The notes under the pieces are model-generated. The model saw only the letters and a program-made list of their open reading frames with translations. It was not told the origin of the DNA and ran no database searches. The translations under genes and the position numbers were made by a program. Of a DNA stretch of 64,000 bases, positions 22,441 through 34,200 are shown one piece after another (the first letter of the stretch is position 1; the number at the start of each line of letters is the position of its first letter). This DNA is from Fremontodendron californicum (lineage: Eukaryota; Streptophyta; Magnoliopsida; Malvales; Malvaceae). The DNA lies in NCBI GenBank assembly GCA_030761205.1, contig JAULJL010000032.1:9801134-9865133 (forward strand), written 5' to 3'.

Positions 22441-23393
22441 TTGCAATTTAATCAAGTTTGGGGGGCTAAAATGCAATTTTATCGAAGAAACTGAAGAAGG
22501 CCATTTTTGCAATTTAAAAAAATAGAGAGATGGCTAGAATTTGAAGGGCCATTCGGCCAGCCCAAGAGGAGGAGAGGTTTTGCTGAGTTCTTTCATCCAA
22601 AGGTCAAAATTGGATAGTAAGGTGGTTATTTTTTGATTAAGCCGTTGTGATTTTGCCACATGGTCAAATGAATGAAGAGGAAGGATGTCAACATTATGGT
22701 TACATATTTTAGAACAATTGTATTTGTTAGGATCTGATCCCTTCCTTTAAGGGTGGTAAATGCACATTTTTAGCATCTTTAATTAGAGGCCTTTGGATCA
22801 AATTAGCTAGGAAAAAATGACAACATTGTGTGCACATTAGGGGGGTCGGCTGCCTCTTTTTAAAGGGGTTTTCATTCATTTTGGTGGTTCTTTGGCTAGT
22901 CATTTTTCATTTGTGGAGCAATAGCTAAGTGTAGAAGAAAATTTAGAAGAGAAGAAAAGCTTGAAAGGTAGTCTTTTAGCACCTAACTCTTGCATTTTTT
23001 TTCCATACTTAATTTGCTGATTTTCCTTGAGATTTTGTGATTTCTTGTTGTTTTTGGTTATGAAATAAAGGTTTTAAAACTTCATTTCAAGGCTCCTATC
23101 TTATGTTTTCATTAAAAAAAAAAAACAAAGAAAAAACAAATTTTTACTCTTTTTTTTTTGGCCGAATGGTCCCCTTGGAGTGCTTATGTTGTATTTGATT
23201 TATTTCCTATGTTGTTTGTGGTATATTGGCTTGTTTTGATATTTTAGCTTTTTAAAATAATTAAGATAGGGAGTTTATTTTTAATCTTCTTTACTTGTTC
23301 TTATTTTACTGATTTTATCATTTATTTTCATGTCTACTTACTTTGTTTGCTATTTTTAATTTTCTGTTTTCACTATACTAAGTTGTTCATGCT

Positions 23394-24060
23394 TTGTGTT
23401 ATTGCCATACTATGTGTTTGTGTATTTTCCTAGCTATATCTTTGCATTTGCATCATGATTATTTGGTTATCATGCTTCCATTCATGTCTTACATATTTAT
23501 CATGCCATGTGTTTGTGTTATTGCCATGCTAGGATCTCACATTTCATTTAGTGTCTATTCGGTTTCTATGCTTATTTTTGCCTTGTGTGTGCATTTTCAT
23601 CTTGTTTAGTTACCATGCTTTCACTTATGCTTTGCATCTTTATGCCATGAAATTGTGTATTGGTTGTGCCATGTTCATGCATTAGTATTATGTTCATGTT
23701 ACTTCCATGCATATCTTATGTTCATATTAGGTCTTAAGTCATTTTGTATTTCCATGCATGGTTTCATGTCCATTAGGTCTAGGTCATCTTTGTATGCCAT
23801 ACACATTTCCATGCATATTAGGTCTTAGATCATATTGGCATTGCCATGCATTTTCATGTCCATTAGGTTTAGGTCATCTTTGTATTGCCATGCATTTCAT
23901 GCATATTAGGTCTAGGTTTGCATGTATTGCCATGCACAATTTCATGATTAGGCATTAGGTCGTCTTTTATGCCATGCATTTTCTATGTCATTTAGGCATT
24001 AGATCATGCATTTCATGCATTTAAGTTCTGTTTGTTCATGCATTTCATATCATCCCACTT
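23394..24060 (+). repeat. Imperfect repeats of ccatgcat/taggtctaggtcat
   Basis: Repeated units of about 45-65 bp containing gccatgcatttcatg and ttaggtctaggtcatcttt, inverse in sense to the gaatgacatggcat repeats at 18040. ORFs at 23394 and 23758 are by-products. Confidence 0.75.
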
Positions 24061-25912
24061 AATTTTTGACTTAAGCCAATCAATGGCTCAAAGCCAAGCT
24101 CACATGAGCATGTTTGTGGAAAGTTAAGATGTTGTCAAGTTGGATTTTCTACCTTTGTGATTTTTTTTCATTAGGCAATCCGTGTCCAAATTTTTTGAAA
24201 TTTTTACTACTATTTGTAGGTCCTTAGAGGAGTCTCCAACATTTTTTATTCTGATTTTTGAGTGATTTTATCAAAGGTTTAGAAATGTTTTTTTGGCTAA
24301 ATAGTTTTTCACCCAGTATTCTGACTTTCGTGATTTTTTTGGTCTAAAATTAAGCCAATTTTTTCCCATAGAGTTGGACCTGTTCTGAGTCTCTCATAAT
24401 TTTTTCAGTTTTTTTGAAAATTTTAAAATAGGTAAAGAAATCAAGTTTTAAAACTGGTCAGAAAAGTTAGATTTGATTTCAAGAAGAAAATAATTTTCTG
24501 TTTTGGTTAAGGCATTAAGAGAGGGCTGATTTAGAACCATAGCTACTGTCCTAGGTTGATTTTTAAATCATTTTAATTCTAAAATTTGATTTTATAAATG
24601 TCGGATCAAGGGAGGTCAACCTGAGTTTTCAAAGTTAGGAAAATAGAGCTTTTTTAAAGGGGGGTTTCGACCATAGTGCTATTTTCATCCAAAACTTTCA
24701 AAATTGTTTCCAATTCAATCACAAAGTATATTTGATTTAGAAAAATCTGATTTGATGTCTTTTCCTAAGGTAATCGAATATCTTTTCAGATATACGAATG
24801 TCCTTATATAAAGAAAAAAATACAATTTTATGTATTGAATTTTTCTTGTTCATGCATATTATATAATATATGATTTGTGCTATGAATATTTATATGATAA
24901 TGTTGTTGTTTTGATTTTTATTTCATGGTGTTATATTGATTGTTATATGGTTGTGAATATTTTATGTTATTATATGCTTCTTGCTTAGTCATTATTTATT
25001 TGTCATATCATTTAGGATTTATTATATTCATGCATTTTTTTTTTCATGCATATTTTATTATAATGTTTTTATTTTTGTGTTATTAAATTATGCTATGTCA
25101 TTTAGAATATACCATGTCACTAGAATAAACTATGTCACTTAGATTATATTATGTCATTTAGGTTATACTATGTCATTTTTTACTATATTACACATATTCA
25201 TATTCAGCTTTTAAAAAAAATGTTTTAAACAAAAGATAATGATGTTCAATAAAAATAAAGATATTCCTGAGTTAAAATAATTCATGAGTTCTCTACCGGG
25301 TCTGCTGGGAGGTTATCATCAATTATCATTAATAAAGGAATATCTTTCTTTCAAAAAATGAAAATGATTCGGAGATTATTCCAAATAATAAAAATTTCTA
25401 TACTTTGCCGGGTTTGCTGGAAAGTATAGGAAAATTTTGAATTAATAAATTTCGGGTCATTTTCAATTAAAAATGGAATTATTTTTCTTTAAATTGAGAA
25501 TTATTTTAAAATGCCAAATTTAAAACCAACTTTTACCGAGATTTGAGATAACACGCGATTAATAAGGTACCGTTTCATACGAGCGTTGTGGGGGTGCTAA
25601 TCCTTCCCTGCACGTAACCGACTCCCGAACCCGCTTCTTTGATTTCTCTGGTTTAACACGCCGACTTTGAAATTGGTTGTAAAAATATTTTAATTAATCT
25701 TAAAATGTTTTACAAAACTGGTTTTAATAGGTGGTCGATCACACTTAGCCAAAAAAGATTGGTGACGACTCCATTTCTTTTTCGAGGTTGTCTTTGAACC
25801 CTCATTTTATTTCAAGAGGAATTAGATCGTCTTTTTCTCTGTTTTCTCCAATGTCACGCTTAACGAATAAAGTTTCACGATGAGAGTTGTTATTTTTTAG
25901 GTTGCGATAACA

Positions 25913-28555
25913 TATTTGTTGCAAATTTACAATGATAAAAGACAAAAAAAAAAAAAAAAAAAAAACCAAGTATTGAATGTGAGCCTCTAGTAATTCAATT
26001 GATTAAAGACTAAAAGCATATTAATTATGCTACCACTGGTGGTCGCTATCCATGAGTATAATGATTTCTTTTTCTCACCCATTAGTTTGTAAAAAAAAAA
26101 AAGTTTTTTTTTATGTAAATTGATACTAATAATAAAAAAGAAGAGGTTAATTAAGCAAACACTCTTCTTTTAACTTAATACAACATGAATGAATCTAATG
26201 GAGTTGCTTTCCACTATGTTGCTTGGTTCGTTCCATGAGGTTTTTGCAATATCTAGCCAAGATGCCAGTCATGCGAGCCCTTTAATCACCGATGAATTCA
26301 TCATTAGCTTCTGATTTTGTTACGACCAAGCACGTGGTGTGCACGTTCTTCTCCAACACAATCTCTCTGCTTTTTTTTTTTTGACTTCTCCACTCTATCT
26401 TCTTCTTCCTGCTCGAATTCATTGGGTACATCGTTGGTCGTCATGAGATCAGGAGGCAATGATTCCACTACCATAGTTGTCGATTGGATGTTATCCATTA
26501 AAATCTCCATTTTTTCATTCACATTAGGTGATGCTAAATCCAATTAATAATGAAGTATTCACATACATTCATTTATGTGATAGTGATCAAAATTTGTAAA
26601 CAAAATAAGAAAAAACAAAGTTAATAAACATAAAAGAACGAATTGAAAACAAATATTATTTTATCTTTTTGAAAAGAAAAAAAAATCAAATAATAGTATA
26701 CTTTTTAAAAAAAAAATTGCAAATTGAAAAAAAATAATAATTATGTAACATTCTATAGGCTTATTGAATGACATTTAAGTATAAAAATAATTTTCAAATT
26801 GATAAATATGTTATGTATTTTTTTAAAAATAATAACTGATATTATGTGTCTTTTTAATTTAAAAACATAAAAGGTTATAAGAAAATTTAAGAAGGTACAA
26901 ATTTCTTTTTTGAAAATTTTTAAATTTAAAAGAGATATTTTTACATAGTTAATGAAATCTGAGTCAAATAAGATTAATTTTTTAAATTTGAAGTTTTTAT
27001 TACAATTTAATCTTGATAAAATATCAACTTTTTTTTAATTCATAACTCATCACATTCAGACGATTTTAAAATATCAAAATCCAAATAAACAATTAAATTT
27101 TAGGAATTGAATAAACTAATCTTGTAATTTTAAAATAATAAATAAGTTATTGAATATATAAGTTATTTGATAAACAACTAAGTTTTAGGAATTATCTTAG
27201 GTGTCTTGATTATAGGTTATATATGTAGAGAGTCACATCAACAAAACTTATCAGGTTTTTATGTACCTTTAATTTTATATATATATATATATATATGATA
27301 TATGATTCGAAATTACCTTGGGTTTGAAACAAATTATTTTGTTTCGTAACTTAATTGATGCCCAATCTGAAATTTACTACACTTCCAAAATCAATGATCG
27401 CTGAAACAAAATAAAAAAGAATTAAAAAAATTCAGTAAAAAAAATATAAAAAATAATTAATGTAATTAAAGCATTCATACATTACAAAATGTATAACATA
27501 TTATTTCTCTCATACCAAATAAAAAAAAAAGTACACCTCTGAATTGCAGTAGGTGCAAAGTATTCTAAATCCCCTTTTATAACCAACAATCAATTTCTGC
27601 AACACATCAAATCACCACTTAGAATAAGCATAATTAGAATAGATAAATTTTATGTTAAAATATACTCATACCAACCTGTCCACCAACAAAACATCTAGAG
27701 CTAGTTTACGTTAATGAATTTAAATAATGGATACCAATGATTTAAATCAATATTCAGATTGATTTGGTTTAAAAAAATTGGGATAGATTTGATTTGAAAC
27801 AAATTCTATTCGGATAGATTTGGTTTTAAAAAAAATTGGGATAAATTTCGTTTATTTGTCATAATAACTTATATCAATTTGATTTGGTTTAAAAAAATTA
27901 TGTGCATTTAAACCAAATCTACTTTCAGATTAATTTGATTGCTTTCAAATGATTCGTTTATATTTGATATAAATAGACTATTCATCTAAACATACATGTT
28001 AACACAATTTACACAATTAATATATACTTTGTTAATATACTTATCTTCTAATTTGGAGATCTAATTTTAGATTCTCACATTAAATGGAATTTATTTTAAT
28101 AGTATGTATTGAGGTATATATGTATTTTTTTTATTAATGATTTTGATCTAATCTTTAGATTTTCACATTAAATGAAATTTATTTTAATAGTATGTATTGA
28201 GGTGTATATGTATTTCTTTTATTAATGATTTTCTTAAATTTTTTAATGTCTAAGAACATGAATTTAAAAATTTAGATTTTATTTACTATATAAATTATGA
28301 GAATGAAATATATACATTATGTATAAATTAATTAAAATTCAATATGATTATATATTTAAAAAATAAAAAATATAAATTTTAAATTCATAAAATAGTTATA
28401 GATATTTCAAATTCATTACTAAATAAACATCCAACATATTCATAAATTTAAAAAATAAATCATTTTTACATAAATTTGTTGCATAATTTATATTATTTTT
28501 AAATTTTAAATTCATCGACCTAATTTTTTTTTTTCGATTTTAAATCAAAAACAGG
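25913..28555. other. AT-rich intergenic DNA upstream of the MOS1-like gene
   Basis: Poly-A runs at 25943-25965, an (AT)n tract at 27275-27296, and degenerate repeats of gatttggtttaaaaaaattg at 27760-27900. A small minus ORF at 26304-26543 (79 residues, charged, with RVEKSKKKKQRD) has no recognised homologue. No supported gene. Confidence 0.6.
28059..28230 (+). repeat. Direct tandem duplication, about 87 bp x 2
   Basis: Two copies containing acattaaatggaatttattt (second copy acattaaatgaaatttattt) then agtatgtattgaggt, starting near 28059 and 28146. Confidence 0.85.
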
Positions 28556-28883
28556 AGTCACTCGGACAATCCCCGACCTCGCTTCTTTCTTCTTCAGCTC
28601 TTTTCGTTTTCTCTACTTTTTTTTTTTTTTTTTTTTTTTCTTTCTTCCATTCGTCCGATCTGAAGCCTCATCCATTGCTTTCACAGTTCCGTCGATCTCC
28701 TTCTATTTTCCAATCCTTTTTTTTTTCCCTTTTCGCGATCTCACGAAACCCCTGAGGTTTCAATTTCTTTCTCTTTCTCTCTCAATCTTGTTTTTTAATC
28801 AAAGACGCGGTTATTTGTGAATTTTGTTTCTCTCTGTAGGGTTTCCTTTAAGGGACGACCCCCAGTATACCATCTTATCTCAG
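28556..28883 (+). promoter_or_regulatory. Probable transcription start zone and 5' UTR of MOS1-like gene
   Basis: Pyrimidine-rich DNA (ttcttctttcttcttcagct, a long poly-T at 28619-28640, tttctctttctctctc) typical of plant TATA-less core promoters. A TTTCTCTCTGTAG acceptor ends at 28839, so 28840-28883 may be a small 5' UTR exon. It ends in CAG followed by GCAAGT at 28884, a consensus GC-AG donor. An upstream donor at about 28756 (CTGAG/GTTTC) could pair with 28839. These UTR assignments are inferred from splice-like signals only. Confidence 0.5.
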
Positions 28884-31179
28884 GCAAGTCATTCCTTGTA
28901 TTTTCTCTCCTTTTAGATTCTATATACTGTTTATAATCTCTGGAGTTTGTTTGTTTCCCGAGAAACAACATGGGCTAACAAGGGAAATAGTTCCAATAAT
29001 AATTAGAGAAAACTATGATTTCCATATTTGTGCGCTATCTGATTTAAGTTTATTTTTATTGGGAGCGTGATTTGATCTTCAGGGGAACTAAAATAACTGG
29101 AAGCCTTTTGTTTTTTCAGTTTAACTTTTTTAGGTCTTAAAATAATTTGTTTAGCTTTTTACTTCAAATGAAGATACTTTATTGCATGTAGGCTTTTTTT
29201 TTTCTTCTTTTCTTTTTATGTATCTTTTTAATTTTTGGGGTATAGTAAAACGAAGTAAAGAAGTTTTCTGATAATAGGAAGAGTTGAAAAGGAAATTAAG
29301 GGGTCTCTGGTCAACATATAGCTACTAGTGATATTAGTGAAGAGTGTTGAGAAATCATGGTTTTCATGTTTACCAAATGATGTGCACTGGGTTGAATTAT
29401 GAATGTTGAGAAGGGTGAGACGATATACAACACCGTTATGTTTTAGAAGTGAAGAGAATGGGAAGATACTGAACATGGGTTCACTATAAGTCCCTTTTGG
29501 TGGTGTAGGTGTTTGCTGGCCTCGCTTATAAAATGCAATATTGCAAGGAAAGAGAAAAAGGAAGTAAACCGTTATCAGTGGAAGAGCATTGTCCTTGCTC
29601 AACTGAAACTTGAAGTTTGTTGGATATTTGGTTTCTTTTGAGTGTTACTAATGGAGTAGAGAGTTTAGGGCAAAGATAGAAGCAAAACCGACATTATATT
29701 CTTCAGTTTTTGATGGGTGAAAGATTATTTTCTTCTGTGGTTTTACTTGAGAATATTTTAGTTCACATGTTGATGTTAAAATGTTGGAAATGCTCATTGA
29801 AGATAATTTGGATGGACTTTTTATGCATCACATTTTTGCTGGCAGTACTAAGAGTCCAAGATTGAAGTTTAATGTTATGACCATTGATCTTGAGGTGTTT
29901 GTTTGGCCATAAACCTTTACATTTCTGAGAAGTTATTTGTTAAGTTTGTTAATTTGGTTTCTTGTGAGGAGTATTAGTGCTACCAGCAGAGCGTGTAGCT
30001 TAATTGGTAATTTTCATTCTTTCCTACAGATAGGATTTATAATGTTGGCGTACAGGTTATAGAAGTTAGCATATGAGAAGTCTGAAATACATGATTATGT
30101 CCCACTTATGTCAAATTTGTGGTAATTTTGATAGAATAATAGTGATAAATGATAAAATTACCTTTACTATGATTTAGTGGTGCGCAAGTAGATAAATGAG
30201 ATCCAGCTTGGGTACTAGTATTCGTTTGTAAAATATGGTTACTGGTATGGATAATTGTGAAGGCCCGAAAGATAATGAAGTTGGAGTCTTATGCCAATCT
30301 ATTGGTTTCATTCAGTTTATTACTTCTCCATGTTTGTGATGTTCCAAAACTATGTCCTCTTTCTTTTTTTCATTCTTCTTTTGACACCAAAGTTCTTGCT
30401 AACTTTTGAATATCAGTTTTATATAATAAATTAAAATTTTAATTATAAAAAAATACTGAAGTTGAAACTTTTTTCTTAATCTTTGTGTCAAGTTATATAT
30501 GAGCATTCAATTCAAGAAAGAGGTAGTGTTCTATTTTCTAAAGAATTATGAAGCCAAAATTTCATGAGATAGAACTAAGTATTTGTGTTTTAATTGATTC
30601 AAAGCATTGCAAATAACTTATTTGCTCCTTAATTTATTTTGTTATTGTTACTGTTAAGTAGCTAGTGTGAAAAACTTTTACATACTGTTACTAACATACC
30701 ACAATATGACATATTAGGTTATTGCTGCTGTTTTTTTTTACTTGGTTGGTCAAAGAAAATGTTAAATATCTTTACCTACCTATAGTTCATTGTTGTATAT
30801 TTTTTCCGACCATCCATGCTTCAAATACCTCATTAAGTGTTGATTAATCTGTTTTCTATGTGCCACCAATTCATATATGAGTGCTGTGTGGGATCTTTAG
30901 CTATAAAAAACTGGATTTCAAGGGATTGGTGCTGACTTTCTGCTCGGTGCAAATATTTTAGTTTCCTAGATTAATAAACACTGACAAACATGTAATAAAC
31001 AATTTAATGCATATGTATGTCGGAATTAAGGAGACGTGCATACAAATATTATCTAATTGTTGCATATTCTACGTAGTTTATTCTGCTTGTTTACAACATT
31101 ATATTGTTTTCTTTTGAAATTTGTTTTAACTGATTACAAAATGTCCAACTGATGGAATTTACTTGTTCTTCCTTATCAG
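28884..31179 (+). other. Long 5' UTR intron of the MOS1-like gene (GC-AG)
   Basis: About 2.3 kb between a GC donor (CAG/GCAAGT at 28884) and the acceptor CCTTATCAG ending at 31179, just 45 bases before the start codon. No coding content; the minus ORF at 29228-29602 shows nothing recognisable. Long 5' UTR introns are common in plant regulatory genes and often raise expression. The donor assignment is by eye. Confidence 0.55.
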
Positions 31180-31224
31180 ATTTTATTCAATCTGTTTGAA
31201 TGAACTTGCAACAAAATCTGAATC

Positions 31225-34200
31225 ATGACGTCAAGTATGCTATCTGGAGAACGGAGGTATTTTTGTCCTTAGAAATCAATTTCCTTTGCCCAGATACTTG
31301 TGTGATTGACAATGATGCTTCCTTTTTAATCTTGAGCATGTATACTCTCCTACTTGGCATCAGGGTGTTGGTATATTGATAGAGACCGCTCAAAAAATGA
31401 GCAAAATTTGTTGCCTAGGCTTTGCTTCTGTGCAGACTAGGAAAGAATCCTGGTCTAACTGATTAAAAATGTTTTTAATCTAATTGTTTAGAGTCTATTT
31501 AAGTGATCTTAAGCTGTGTTGAACTAATTAAAGGGCCAAGTAAATTATTAATGATTATTGTACCTTTCTTAGAATGCTATCTTAAATTTTCTTCCATCTT
31601 TGCTGTTGTCTTTTATCTTTTAGTGCTTTTTAAATTGCAAAATATAAGTTAGAGGAGAAACGTTTTGAGAGGGTTTGCTTTAATAATTAATGCTTTCACA
31701 TGAGATTGGAGGACAATGTTTGTTATTTTCTAGAAATGATTTTTGGAACGATCACAGAATTTTTTATGTGAGGTATCCTCCTTTTTATTTTTTATTTTTG
31801 GTAGTTTTAAAGTAAACTATATTTGGCTGCCCTCCCTTTTCCCAAAGAAAGGTGTACACCTTATTTGTTGGTATTATCAGCCATTGTTGCTCTGCAGTTC
31901 CTGCATTTCCTGCATTTCCTGCTTCAGTATAGTTCACTCTAATGAATCTGAATTGCTTTTTATTTAAAGATGCTAATTTTTCTGCAGATGGGCTTCTGCA
32001 AGACGAAGTGGCATGACTGTTTTGGGAAAGGTTTCTGTTCCAAAACCTATAAACTTACCCAGTCAAAGGTACTTTTTTCCATTGCACATGTTCTTTCTCT
32101 CCTTTTCTCAAGGTGAAATAAATCAAGGTCCTTGGGTTCTTCGCTTTAAACACTTTTATCTCTCTGTTGTTTCAAGGTTAGAAAATCATGGCCTGGATCC
32201 TAATGTGGAAATTGTTCCCAAGTGAGTAGTACCATATCTAAATGTCTTGTTTTATCTTCCTCCCCTATTGTGATCTCCATGAAATATTTGGAATATCTTT
32301 GTTTGGATAGTAGAAATGCTTATCAGTAGCTTGGATTGTTCTATACCTATAGGGGCACCCTTAATTGGGGCAGTAAATCATCTTCTTCATCAAATGCATG
32401 GGGCTCCTCAACATTGTCTCCTAATACGGATGGTGGTAGCAGTTCACCTAGCCATCTCAGTGCCCGCCCTTCATCTGGTGGAAGTGGCACGCGACCTTCA
32501 ACCGCGGACAGTGACAGAGCACATGAACCTGCTAATGCCTGGGGTTCAAATTCTAGACCATCGTCTGCTTCTGGGGCATTGGCTTCAAATCAGACATCAA
32601 TTGCATCTTTGCATCCTTGCAGTGCAGAAACAAGACCTGGTAGCTCTCAGTTATACCGGTTTGCTGAAGCTGTGCCTGAAAATTCAGGGGCATGGAGTGC
32701 AGCTGGGATGGCAGAAAAATTGGTATTGTCATGTAGTTATGAGTTCATTGTTCAAAACTGATATTAACTAAAGTTCCTTATATGGAAAATTTCTACTTAT
32801 TGCTATTTAGTATTTGCTTTAGTTCATAGTTTCAAGCACATTGTAATTATTATGTTCGTGATGATAGGCTCAAGGTTCCTTTCTAATTATTTGTTATTTG
32901 ATTATGGTTTATACAGTATACAGCTTGATAAAACATTGCTTTTAGTATTATGCTATACCTAGAGGTGCTTGCTACATTATGTGTAGCATTGGTTTAAATG
33001 TGTTTTTTGAGTTCACTAGGGTTGAGATGTGCTAAGGGTGAGATGTTTTAATATTTTAGGGTTTTGGCTAACTTGAACTTTTTTAAATGCTTCACATATC
33101 CAGTTCTAGCGCATCCAAGTTTGCCACCTATGAAGTCCTATGTTATTTTCTCTTGCAGTTTGCTCTGTTATGTCTAAATGTGGCAGTTACCATTGTACAT
33201 TGCAGGGAATGACTTCTTCCAAGAATGATGGGTTTTCTCTCACTTCTGGAGACTTTCCTACTCTTGGGTCCGAAAAAGATACCTCTGGGAAGAACGCTAA
33301 GTTGGAAGGTTTCGTGCTTTTTTATTTTGTTAGTTATTTCCTAATTGTAAATTTGTCCTTGTGGTTTAAAGCTTGGTCTTCTCTCAAAATGGTACATGAG
33401 TGGTTCCTATATTTTTTTTGGTTGTGTTCTCAAGTGAACTTTTTCTCCATGAGAAAACTTGCTGCAACTTATAGGTTTAAATGTTGTAGCTTAATCACTT
33501 GTATGGCATGAAGTTCTTTGTTGAAAGCTTGATTTTCTGATGAAATCTTTTTATTATGGAACTGATTGTATCTCATACTGGATCTAACAAGGTATTTGGA
33601 ATGTGTATTGAGGTTGTTGTTATAGTGTTGATTGGGCGAGTTTCTTGGATTGGCATTTGATGCCCCCTCTCCAGGCTGATAGTGATATTAGTTACTGTTA
33701 GTTATACTTTGGTTTAGTAAATATAGGATAAATTACAGGATAATTAATGGGTTTATGTTCTTGAATGGGCTATTCTGTTCAGTTCCTTTACAACTTGATT
33801 AACTTTGATTGCAGAGCATGGTTCTCAAAGTCGTCCTGGCTCATCCTCTGGAGTAGCACCAATGAAAGAGAGGACTGGGACTTCTATTGTTGGTTTGTGT
33901 GCAATTTTCTGTTCCTATCATTTTGATTTGGCATCAACTTTTGTTATATTGGATATTGACACTCTGATATGATTAGAATGTTTTATGCATGTTTTTCTTT
34001 TTCAGTTGACATTTCTGTAAATGCAAATCTAAAGAGTGGAAATGCAAATTCTTGGAGAAGAGATAATCCTCCATACAATGAAGATGGAGTCCGGCCAAGC
34101 ATGGAGAAGTGGCATGCAGATCCTCAGGGACCCCATCCATACCCTAATACTGCTATTCCCCTGCAGCATTATGATGCTTGGCATGGCCCACCAATAAACA

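Larger units (their letters stand above)
21132..25912 (+). repeat. Tat/Ogre-type LTR, plus orientation, 5'-truncated (about 4.8 kb)
   Basis: Begins mid-LTR (ctcatcttgtaggtggtact), lacking the first ~70 bases seen at 10581, and ends ggttgcgataaca at 25912. U5 landmarks, in inverse relative to 16113, are the ctctaccgggtctgctggg block at 25294, the ggtaccgtttcatacgag block at 25566 and the gattggtgacgactccat block at 25758. No PBS follows 25912, so this is a solo or truncated LTR. It directly abuts the opposite-strand LTR at 21131. Confidence 0.78.

Noticed and set aside
26304..26543. 79-residue minus-strand ORF in intergenic DNA
   Set aside because: Charged and poly-Lys, no recognised domain, no splice or promoter context; insufficient to call a gene.
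29228..29602. 124-residue minus-strand ORF in the MOS1-like 5' UTR intron
   Set aside because: No recognisable domain and it lies within an intron on the opposite strand; chance ORF.
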